6,734 nucleotides of DNA from Ignavibacteria bacterium. Its GTDB lineage: Bacteria > Bacteroidota > Ignavibacteria > Ignavibacteriales > Melioribacteraceae. Position 1 is the first letter of the stretch. Each line of letters opens with the position of its first letter. Shown here in pieces: positions 1 to 5,794 of this stretch. Where the stretch lies: assembly GCA_011049495.1 (NCBI GenBank), contig DSBF01000340.1:1-6734 (forward strand), in the 5' to 3' direction. Both the position numbers and the translations under genes were made by a program. The notes below the pieces were generated by a model. It did no database searches. It was not told where the DNA came from and saw only the letters and a program-made list of their open reading frames with translations.

Positions 1-76
1 ATACTTAAGAATAGCTATGCGCTTTGGATTTTCTATTGAAACTTGTTTGCATAATCAAACATAGAGCTCATCAAGT
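1..76. other. Upstream leader of the kinase gene; no clear promoter
   Basis: This short AT-rich stretch precedes the kinase start. One forward frame stays open from base 2 to a TAG at 62-64 and could be the tail of an upstream gene, but its 20 residues are not recognisable. No sigma-70 pair with normal spacing is seen: TTGAAA at 36-41 and CATAAT at 50-55 are only 8 bases apart. The string TTGCATAAT at 47-55 recurs exactly at the -12 part of the sigma-54 candidate at 3568-3583. Here the -24 GG is TG (37-38), so it is at best a weak relative. No strong Shine-Dalgarno sequence precedes the ATG at 77. Confidence 0.4.
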
Positions 77-1819
77 ATGCTTAAAGAACTTTTGAACAAT
101 TACATTTTCAGAAAATATTTTAATCATTTTGTTGTTTTTCTCTTAGCAGTATTAATTGTAACCCTATCATATACAATTTATAAAATATACAATATCACTC
201 TTGATGAAGCCAAGAGGATGCACCAGAGACAGCAGATGGAACTTGCAAAGTCTGCCTCTAACGGTATCCGGTTCTATATGGAGCACTTAGTTCGCGATAT
301 TAAATATGCTTCACTTCATGCAGCCAACCCGGGTGAATTGGAAAATCTTTTTTATAATCAAACTGAAAGACATATTGTTAAATCAATTTTTGTTGCTTCG
401 GAAGCCGGGGAATTAATCACCATTTTCGGCGATGAATTACCGCCAATTTTAAATAGCATTTTTTCTGATCCTAATTATAATCTTTCCGGGCGAGCTAGTT
501 CGGGGTTATTTTATTCCGAGATATATCCATCCAACCCGGATGAGGATCCCGGTCCGCTTTTTTTTATTATGCTTACCGAAAACCCGGAGACGGTTTCACG
601 ACAAACAACATATACGGGTTTCATAATAAGTTTTGATTGGTTAATGCAGCAGTTCATTGCACCTTTAAAATTGAGTGATAGTGACTTTGCCTGGGTACTC
701 GATGATACAGGCAGATTAATTTATCATCCCCGTCATGAAGAGATGCTCTTCCGAAGTATTTATGATTACTCCGAAGACTGCGCAAAATGCCATAATTCTT
801 TTGATGTGCAAAGAAGAATGCTTGTTAATCTTAACGGGTTGGACGAATATATTATTGGTGATGAGCCTACTAAAATTATGGCATATCAAACAATACAAAT
901 TGCTAACACGAAATGGATTCTAGCTATTTCGACATATCTGCCGGCAATTATTGATAGTATCAAAAGTAATTTCATTTTAGTATTTATTTCGGCGGGAATT
1001 GCAATAGTAATAATTATCTTTTTCGGTACTTCATTGTATGTAACCAACTTAAGGAGAATTAAAGCTGAGGAAACCGAGAAATATCTGGAACAAACAAGGG
1101 ATTTCCAGGAAAAACTTCATCATGCAGCAAAACTTGCTTCTATCGGTGAACTTGTAGATTCGGTTGCGCATGAAATCAACACTCCCACCGGAATTATCTC
1201 AGCCGAAATTGATACTCTATCTTTACACGATTGCGATCCAAAGAACTGCATGGAAGAATTACGTATAATAAAAGATCAAACAAGAAGAATCGGAAATTAC
1301 ACAAAGAGTTTGCTTAGTTATTCAAGGCGTATGCCCTTCCAACCTAAAACCGACAATATTGTTGAGCTTGTTGAGGAATGTTTATTTCTACTTAAACCGA
1401 AGATCAAAGCAAAAAAAATTATAATCGACAAACAATTCGAAAATGATATTCCATCGTTTATTTTCGACAGGGGAAGAATTGAACAAGTAATAGTAAACAT
1501 AGTCAATAACGCAATTGATTTTATTACCGACGATCCGTTGATTACTATTACAATCAAAAAAATAGTTAATAAGAATGATGAACCGGAAAGTGATTTTATT
1601 CTTATAGGAATTAAAGATAACGGTAAAGGAATTCCGGAATCAGATTACGAGTCAATTTTTGAACCTTTCTTCAGTACGAAATCACTAAGTAACGGAACCG
1701 GATTAGGATTGTCTATATCAAAAGCTATTGTAAACAGGCATAAGGGAAAGATAGAAGTTGAAAGCAAAGTAGGTTCAGGAACTACATTTAATGTTTACCT
1801 GCCAATGATTATTAATTAA
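77..1819 (+). CDS. Membrane sensor histidine kinase with Cache-like sensor region and CxxCH (putative c-type heme) motif
   Basis: This 580-residue protein is a two-component sensor kinase of the cytoplasmic membrane. TM1 lies at about residues 16-38 and TM2 at about 299-323. They bracket a region of about 260 residues on the outer side that looks like a double-Cache sensor, with WVLDDTGRLIYHP at about 206-218 typical of the second lobe. Within that lobe is CAKCH (C235, C238, H239), the heme c attachment signature; H217, H220, M223 and M248 are possible distal ligands. A charged helix at about 325-355 leads to the DHp domain with AHEINTP (phospho-acceptor H365). The catalytic ATPase domain follows: N box with N478, G1 DNGKGIP (D514-P520), F box FEPFFSTK and G2 GTGLGLS from G540. 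The DHp hairpin carries an unusual cysteine pair, C386 and C391. No HAMP or PAS domain is evident. The gene is followed 11 bases later by its likely partner regulator. Kinase identity is very secure; heme binding is inferred from the motif and its location. Confidence 0.95.
   Translation: MLKELLNNYIFRKYFNHFVVFLLAVLIVTLSYTIYKIYNITLDEAKRMHQRQQMELAKSASNGIRFYMEHLVRDIKYASLHAANPGELENLFYNQTERHIVKSIFVASEAGELITIFGDELPPILNSIFSDPNYNLSGRASSGLFYSEIYPSNPDEDPGPLFFIMLTENPETVSRQTTYTGFIISFDWLMQQFIAPLKLSDSDFAWVLDDTGRLIYHPRHEEMLFRSIYDYSEDCAKCHNSFDVQRRMLVNLNGLDEYIIGDEPTKIMAYQTIQIANTKWILAISTYLPAIIDSIKSNFILVFISAGIAIVIIIFFGTSLYVTNLRRIKAEETEKYLEQTRDFQEKLHHAAKLASIGELVDSVAHEINTPTGIISAEIDTLSLHDCDPKNCMEELRIIKDQTRRIGNYTKSLLSYSRRMPFQPKTDNIVELVEECLFLLKPKIKAKKIIIDKQFENDIPSFIFDRGRIEQVIVNIVNNAIDFITDDPLITITIKKIVNKNDEPESDFILIGIKDNGKGIPESDYESIFEPFFSTKSLSNGTGLGLSISKAIVNRHKGKIEVESKVGSGTTFNVYLPMIIN
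779..793 (+). other. CxxCH heme c attachment motif in the kinase sensor domain
   Basis: The codons TGC GCA AAA TGC CAT encode C235-A-K-C238-H239 in frame. The motif lies between the two membrane segments, so it should face the compartment where cytochrome c maturation attaches heme. It interrupts the second Cache-like lobe in a short acidic/aromatic insertion (YDYSED before it, NSFD after it). Covalent heme is inferred from the motif, not demonstrated. Confidence 0.65.
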
Positions 1820-1830
1820 TCGAATTCTGT

Positions 1831-3222
1831 ATGAATACAAATAACAAAATATTAGTAATTGATGATGAAGCCGAAATGCTTTATAGCAGCAGTAAGGTTT
1901 TAAAGATGTCGGGTTATGCGACCTATCCTCTACAGGATTCAACTCAAATCGAAAAAGTGCTGCAAACCGAAACATTCGATCTGATATTATGTGATTTGCT
2001 TATGCCGAAAATGGACGGTTACCAGGTTTTAACATTTGTAAAAAAGATGCACCCCGAAACACCGGTTATAATTTTTACCGCTTACGGAACTATAGACCGT
2101 GCCGTAGAATGTATGAAAGCAGGAGCTTTTGATTTTATAGAGAAACCTTACGAAGCCGAGCATCTAAAAGTAGTAGTAGAGCGAGCATTGCAGTACTCGA
2201 ATCTCTACAAAGAAAGAAATAATCTAATCAAGCAGCTTGAAGAAAAATATAAATTTGATAATATCATCGGTAAAAGTAAGGCAATACGGTCTATTTTTGA
2301 AGTGATTAAAAGCGCCGCCCAATCGGATGCTAATGTTTTTATTACAGGTGAAAGCGGCACAGGTAAAGAATTGATAGCCAGAAGTATTCATGCAAGAAGT
2401 AAAAGCCAAACAAAACCTTTTGTACCTATCAATTGCGGTGCTTTCCCCGAAACACTGTTCGAATCCGAAATTTTTGGTCATGAAAAAGGATCATTCACCG
2501 GTGCATCCGAAAAAAAAATCGGGCTTTTGGAATTTGCAAACACCGGTACGTTTTTTCTAGATGAAGTTTGTGAACTCCCGTTAAATCTGCAAACTAAATT
2601 ACTTCGTGTTATTCAAGATAAAAAATTGCGTAGGATTGGCGGGCATGACTTAATTTCCGTAGATGTTAGATTTATATCGGCAACAAATAAAGAACCAATG
2701 GAATTATTATCACAAAAAAAGTTGCGGGAAGATTTTTATTACCGCCTCAATGTAATTAATATACATATTCCCCCGTTACGCGAAAGGATTGAAGATGTAA
2801 GAGTTCTTGCCGAATATTTCTTACCAATTTATGCTGAGAAAGCGGGTAAAAATATCACAGGGTTTTCTGCAGATGTAATTGATGCATTGCAAAAATATAA
2901 ATGGCCCGGCAATGTTAGAGAATTGGAAAATGTTATAGAAAGAGCAGTTGCCTTTACAGATGGCAATGAAATTAAACTTTCGAATCTACCCAAGCAGTTT
3001 AATTCAAAAGAAAAAGTTTTATATTTTTTTAACGATTCATCGCTCAAGCAAGTCCGGCAGCAAGCGATAGAGGAATCGGAAAAACAATACCTCCATTTTC
3101 TTCTAAACAAACATAACGGCAATATCACTAAAGTAGCTGATGAAGCCGGTGTAACAACTAGGAACGTATACCGGCTTATTAGTCAATATCACATCGATCT
3201 ATCACTTTGGCGATCGGAGTAA
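1831..3222 (+). CDS. Sigma-54-dependent response regulator (REC / AAA+ / Fis HTH)
   Basis: This 463-residue, NtrC-class transcription activator is probably the phosphorylation target of the kinase encoded just upstream. The receiver domain (about 1-120) has the acidic pair D11/D12, phospho-acceptor D55 in CDLLMPKMDG, T83 and K105. After a helical linker comes the AAA+ domain (about 144-380): Walker A GESGTGKE (173-180), sigma-54 contact loop GSFTGA (220-225), Walker B FFLDE (D244, E245), sensor I around N286, arginine-finger candidates R299 and R305, and sensor II WPGNVRELEN with R363. The C-terminal Fis-type helix-turn-helix lies at about 420-455, with GNITKVADEAGVTTRNVYR at 430-448. Everything needed for ATP-driven opening of sigma-54 promoters is present. 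The contact loop has Ser in place of the usual Ala at its second position, a variant seen in other activators. Length is normal for the class. The ATG has no obvious Shine-Dalgarno sequence, and translation may be coupled to the kinase. A candidate target promoter lies about 350 bases downstream of its stop. Confidence 0.97.
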   Translation: MNTNNKILVIDDEAEMLYSSSKVLKMSGYATYPLQDSTQIEKVLQTETFDLILCDLLMPKMDGYQVLTFVKKMHPETPVIIFTAYGTIDRAVECMKAGAFDFIEKPYEAEHLKVVVERALQYSNLYKERNNLIKQLEEKYKFDNIIGKSKAIRSIFEVIKSAAQSDANVFITGESGTGKELIARSIHARSKSQTKPFVPINCGAFPETLFESEIFGHEKGSFTGASEKKIGLLEFANTGTFFLDEVCELPLNLQTKLLRVIQDKKLRRIGGHDLISVDVRFISATNKEPMELLSQKKLREDFYYRLNVINIHIPPLRERIEDVRVLAEYFLPIYAEKAGKNITGFSADVIDALQKYKWPGNVRELENVIERAVAFTDGNEIKLSNLPKQFNSKEKVLYFFNDSSLKQVRQQAIEESEKQYLHFLLNKHNGNITKVADEAGVTTRNVYRLISQYHIDLSLWRSE

Positions 3223-3237
3223 TACCCGGTATCTCTA

Positions 3238-3352
3238 AGAGGTGACCAAAAAGTACTTATTCTCGAATGAATCCTTTGAACAAAAAAATATTCGCGAATA
3301 TTAGCGTAATTCACGGCTGATACAAATAAGACATTACTTTTTGGACAGCCCC
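3238..3352. repeat. MITE-like near-palindromic element with imperfect terminal inverted repeats
   Basis: The ends at 3238-3255 and 3335-3352 are inverted copies matching at 14 of 18 positions, including ten consecutive bases (CCAAAAAGTA at 3246-3255 against TACTTTTTGG at 3335-3344). The exact centre is a perfect 16-bp palindrome, AATATTCGCGAATATT (3287-3302), so the whole unit can fold as one long imperfect hairpin. Read inward, the right end is GGGGCTGTCCAAAAAGTA, which from memory resembles the ends of several insertion-sequence families. No transposase is present and no target-site duplication is evident. It may be a MITE, a decayed IS end pair, or a hairpin ending transcription of the kinase-regulator operon. 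Confidence 0.55.
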
Positions 3353-3356
3353 AGAA

Positions 3357-3389
3357 TGAATTATCATTTCACAATGAAATAATAATTCA
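3357..3389. promoter_or_regulatory. AT-rich dyad, possible activator site or weak terminator
   Basis: The arms 3357-3371 and 3375-3389 are inverted repeats with 14 of 15 positions paired (one C/A mismatch at 3365/3381) around a CAA loop. The stem is nearly all A and T and lacks a following T-run, so an intrinsic terminator is less likely than a protein-binding site. Its centre is about 220 bases upstream of the predicted sigma-54 start site, within reach of an enhancer-binding activator. Confidence 0.4.
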
Positions 3390-3428
3390 CACACCAGCTA
3401 ATCTGTTACTTCATATCGACTTAACCAC

Positions 3429-3461
3429 TTGCACGGTTTTAATTGTGAATTAATATTGCAA
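3429..3461. promoter_or_regulatory. Nested dyad, candidate upstream activating sequence
   Basis: Outer arms TTGCA (3429-3433) and TGCAA (3457-3461) enclose inner arms TTAATT (3439-3444) and AATTAA (3448-3453), with nearly the same centre. It shares TGAATTA (3446-3452) with the previous dyad (3357-3363). The centre lies about 150 bases upstream of the predicted sigma-54 start, a usual distance for NtrC-class binding sites. The function is inferred from symmetry and position only. Confidence 0.35.
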
Positions 3462-3546
3462 AGTTTATTCTGTTTTTCGCATAAAAAAGGACTTTCACTC
3501 CGGTTAATAATTATAAAAAGATGCTGAAATCGATATTATTTATTCG

Positions 3547-3566
3547 TTTTATCGTTACCGATAAAA
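3547..3566. promoter_or_regulatory. Perfect 8+8 dyad abutting the sigma-54-like promoter
   Basis: TTTTATCG (3547-3554) and CGATAAAA (3559-3566) are perfect inverted repeats around TTAC. The site ends two bases before the -24 GG. This placement suits a repressor operator or a second regulator better than an enhancer site, which normally lies further upstream. The binding protein is unknown. Confidence 0.45.
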
Positions 3567-3567
3567 G

Positions 3568-3583
3568 TGGTATATCAATTGCA
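3568..3583 (+). promoter_or_regulatory. Candidate sigma-54 (-24/-12) promoter
   Basis: TGGTATATCAATTGCA fits the degenerate pattern TGGYRYRNNNNTTGCW at every position, with the key GG (3569-3570) and GC (3581-3582) separated by ten bases. Transcription would start near 3594, leaving a leader of about 48 bases before the ATG at 3642. The presence of a sigma-54 activator gene directly upstream supports the call. CATAAT at 3582-3587 could instead be a sigma-70 -10 box, but no -35 is found at normal spacing. Confidence 0.65.
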
Positions 3584-3626
3584 TAATATTGTTCGATTGG
3601 GAGACTTAACATAATCAAGAACTAAA

Positions 3627-3633
3627 AAGGGAG
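3627..3633 (+). promoter_or_regulatory. Shine-Dalgarno sequence for the DUF2339-like gene
   Basis: AAGGGAG ends 8 bases before the ATG at 3642 and is the clearest ribosome site in the window. It favours 3642 over the earlier ATG at 3635, which opens only a five-codon frame. Confidence 0.75.
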
Positions 3634-3641
3634 TATGATCT

Positions 3642-5285
3642 ATGAGTCATGAAAATGAACAACTCAATAACCCGCAAATCATAGATTACCTAAAAAATCT
3701 TGATAACAGGTTAACCCGAATTGAATCCAAGCTGAATATAGAACCTTATGCTTCATCTCCCGGTAATATTGCGGATGCCGCTTCTCAGAAATCATCGGAT
3801 TCCAGTATTGCTGATATGAATATTGGTGAGTATTGGTTTGCAAATTTGGGTATTCTTGTTCTTGTAATCTTCTTCTCGTTTCTTCTTTTTAAACCTTACC
3901 CGGAGATCAATCAGTTTTTACCAACGGTTTTAGGATTTACTATTACAGGATGCCTATTGTTTTTATCTAGGTTATGGAAGAATTCTTATTCTAATATATC
4001 AAATTATCTTTTCGGATCGGGTTTATTCCTGTTCTATATTTCCGCAATGCGGTTATTTTATTTCACACCGGAACCTGCTCTTGAAAACAAAGTTGTTGAG
4101 GGTATCTTATTACTTGCAATCCCTGTAGTTATTATTAGTCTTTCGGTTAAGAAACAGTCAGTACCGCTTAATAGTCTCGGTTTCGCTTTGGTAGCCTTCA
4201 CTGGACTAAGAATCGGTGAACCGGTATTGCTCTTTATCTTACTAACTTGCTGTTCTGCCGGATTTGTAATCATGTACAGGTACAAAAATTTTGATAAACT
4301 TTTCTATCTACTTCTAGGTATAATAATAACATACCTAACACACCTCATATGGTTTTTGAATACACCGCTTTTCGGTAATGATATTGGAATAGTAAGCGAG
4401 CCCGGTTTCCATATTTTCTTTTTATTGGTTTACATGATTATCTACGCCGCCGGTTTATTAACGAAAACGCCATCGGTACTTGAAGAAGAATTTGATATCT
4501 CAATTTCCCTCACTAACGTAATTCTAGGTTTAGGACTTTTTACGATTGTATGCTTGCTTACGCTAAAAGAATACATATTCATTCACATGATTTTATTTTC
4601 GGTGATTTCTCTTATACTGGCAATACTCTACCATGTAAAAAATAAAAGCAAACATTCAACAAACTTATACGCTCTTGCATCGGCAATAACACTTAGTATT
4701 TCGCTAATTTCATATTTCGGATTACCTGCAGCATTTACGCCTTTAATTTGGCAGAGTATAATTGTAATTGCATTAGCAATTTGGTTTGAATCTAAAAGTC
4801 TCGTCGTTTCTAACTTTATAATATTCCTAATGATATTGTTTGCATACCTTATTTCGACCAAAAGTTTCGGATTTACAACCGTAAGTATCGGGTTTGTTGG
4901 TTTGATAAGCGCCCGCATACTTAATTGGCAGAAGGATAGACTGACATTACAGACCGAATTTTTAAGAAATACATATTTGATAATAGCCTTTATCACAATC
5001 CCCTTTTCGTTAATCGAAGTACTGTCAATCGAGTATATTGGGTTATCCTTGATTGGACTTGCAAGCCTATACTATTTGATGAGTGGCTTGCTTCACAACT
5101 TTAAATACAGGTGGATGGCACATTTTACTTTACTGGCATCCGTAATTTATATATTGATCTTCAGCTTGAGTGAAATTGATACAATTTACCAAATAATTAC
5201 CCTGTTCGCGCTGGCGGTAACGCTGATTTCCGTATCATTATTCTACACAAGAATGAGATTGAAATCAAACACGGATAAATCTTGA
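3642..5285 (+). CDS. Polytopic membrane protein, DUF2339-like, function unknown
   Basis: The 547-residue product starts with a soluble segment: a predicted coiled coil at about 10-32 (IIDYLKNLDNRLTRIESKL) and a Ser/Ala-rich linker to about 60. About 16 to 18 hydrophobic segments follow from residue 64 to 535, separated by very short loops, with a basic C-terminal tail. An N-terminal coiled coil, an IGEYWFANLGILVLV-type first segment and many tightly packed helices is the layout of the DUF2339 predicted membrane proteins. I assign it on that overall resemblance, and no catalytic motif is visible. No signal peptide is needed, since the first helix should act as signal anchor. It is preceded by the sigma-54-like promoter and a strong ribosome site, and the Rieske gene follows after 78 bases. 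This makes it a candidate accessory, assembly or energy-related membrane partner of the bc complex, but that link is only positional. Confidence 0.85.
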   Translation: MSHENEQLNNPQIIDYLKNLDNRLTRIESKLNIEPYASSPGNIADAASQKSSDSSIADMNIGEYWFANLGILVLVIFFSFLLFKPYPEINQFLPTVLGFTITGCLLFLSRLWKNSYSNISNYLFGSGLFLFYISAMRLFYFTPEPALENKVVEGILLLAIPVVIISLSVKKQSVPLNSLGFALVAFTGLRIGEPVLLFILLTCCSAGFVIMYRYKNFDKLFYLLLGIIITYLTHLIWFLNTPLFGNDIGIVSEPGFHIFFLLVYMIIYAAGLLTKTPSVLEEEFDISISLTNVILGLGLFTIVCLLTLKEYIFIHMILFSVISLILAILYHVKNKSKHSTNLYALASAITLSISLISYFGLPAAFTPLIWQSIIVIALAIWFESKSLVVSNFIIFLMILFAYLISTKSFGFTTVSIGFVGLISARILNWQKDRLTLQTEFLRNTYLIIAFITIPFSLIEVLSIEYIGLSLIGLASLYYLMSGLLHNFKYRWMAHFTLLASVIYILIFSLSEIDTIYQIITLFALAVTLISVSLFYTRMRLKSNTDKS

Positions 5286-5363
5286 GTTGATTTAATAATT
5301 AGCATCATAAAGAAAAATGAAAAACTTATTAAAAATAATTTCAAACAATCGGATTGAATAAAT
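5286..5363. other. Short AT-rich spacer before the Rieske gene
   Basis: These 78 bases contain no GG-N10-GC motif and no convincing -35/-10 pair: TTGATT (5287-5292) and CATAAA (5306-5311) are only 13 bases apart. There is no terminator-like hairpin either. Read-through from the upstream gene is plausible, although a separate promoter cannot be excluded. Confidence 0.4.
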
Positions 5364-5792
5364 ATGGAGAGAAGAAAATTTATAAATGGGTTAATGGTAA
5401 TTGGTGGTATCGGAACCTTAGGAGCTGCTATTTATCCTGTTGTAGAATACCTTGTGCCTCCGGATTCAGGTGAACCAACTGTAACATCTCTCAAAGTAGG
5501 CAAGCTTTCCGAATTCGAAATGAATAGTTCTAAAATCATAAAATTCGGAAGGATACCTGTTATGCTTATCAGAGATGAATCCGGCGAACTGCATGCGCTT
5601 GCTGCAACTTGTACTCATCTCGATTGCATTGTTCAATACCGGCAGGATGCTAAGCAGATTGTTTGTGCCTGCCATAATGGTGTATTTGATCTTAAGGGAA
5701 GAAATTTATCCGGACCACCTCCAAAACCGTTGGAAGAATTTGCCGTTATAATCAAAGACGATGAAATCATTATCACATCACAAAAGAGTTAA
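5364..5792 (+). CDS. Rieske [2Fe-2S] iron-sulfur subunit of a cytochrome bc-type complex
   Basis: This 142-residue protein carries electrons from quinol oxidised at cytochrome b to a c-type cytochrome. The N-terminus MERRKFINGLMVIGG has a twin-arginine pair followed by a single hydrophobic helix (about 9-31), as in Tat-exported, membrane-anchored Rieske proteins. The cluster-binding fold carries CTHLDC (C83, H85, C88) and CACHNG (C101, C103, H104). By analogy with the family, C83, H85, C101 and H104 bind the cluster and C88-C103 forms the disulfide. GPPPKPL (117-123) is the proline loop. The protein is short compared with many b6f and bc1 Rieske subunits but keeps all motifs. It lies 2 bases upstream of the cytochrome b gene, the usual order for this pair. 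No Shine-Dalgarno sequence is seen; this ATG is chosen because it places the RR motif at the N-terminus. Confidence 0.96.
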   Translation: MERRKFINGLMVIGGIGTLGAAIYPVVEYLVPPDSGEPTVTSLKVGKLSEFEMNSSKIIKFGRIPVMLIRDESGELHALAATCTHLDCIVQYRQDAKQIVCACHNGVFDLKGRNLSGPPPKPLEEFAVIIKDDEIIITSQKS

Positions 5793-5794
5793 AA

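Larger units (their letters stand above)
3223..3641. other. Gene-free regulatory interval between the two blocks
   Basis: No credible coding sequence lies in these 419 bases; the longest tidy small ORF seen is 17 codons (3267-3320). In order, the interval holds a near-palindromic element (3238-3352), a 15-base-arm dyad (3357-3389), a nested dyad (3429-3461), an 8+8 perfect dyad (3547-3566), a sigma-54-like promoter (3568-3583) and a Shine-Dalgarno sequence (3627-3633). No GC-rich stem followed by a T-run, which would be a classic intrinsic terminator, is visible after the regulator gene. Confidence 0.7.

Noticed and set aside
2829..3128. Minus-strand open frame of 99 codons inside the response-regulator gene
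   Set aside because: It lies opposite the conserved AAA+/HTH region and shows no features of a real protein.
3267..3320. 17-codon ORF starting ATG AAT CCT in the intergenic element
   Set aside because: It has no ribosome site, lies inside the palindromic element, and is too short to separate from chance.
3234..3356. Target-site duplication flanking the MITE-like element
   Set aside because: The flanks (TCTA on the left, AGAA on the right) are not identical; the AGA at 3238-3240 and 3353-3355 does not sit symmetrically outside the repeats.
3425..3445. TTGCACG followed by T-rich sequence as another sigma-54 site
   Set aside because: The -24-like half is present, but no GC occurs at the required -12 spacing.
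3456..3485. Sigma-70-like pair TTGCAA / CATAAA with 18-base spacer
   Set aside because: Each box matches the consensus at only about four of six positions, which is expected by chance in AT-rich DNA; the sigma-54 site further downstream is a better match.
4628..4996. Minus-strand open frame of 122 codons inside the membrane-protein gene
   Set aside because: It is a shadow of the plus-strand gene, with no ribosome site and no recognisable domain.
5664..5678. CACHNG in the Rieske protein as a heme c site
   Set aside because: It is CxCH, the standard Rieske cluster box paired with CTHLDC, not CxxCH.
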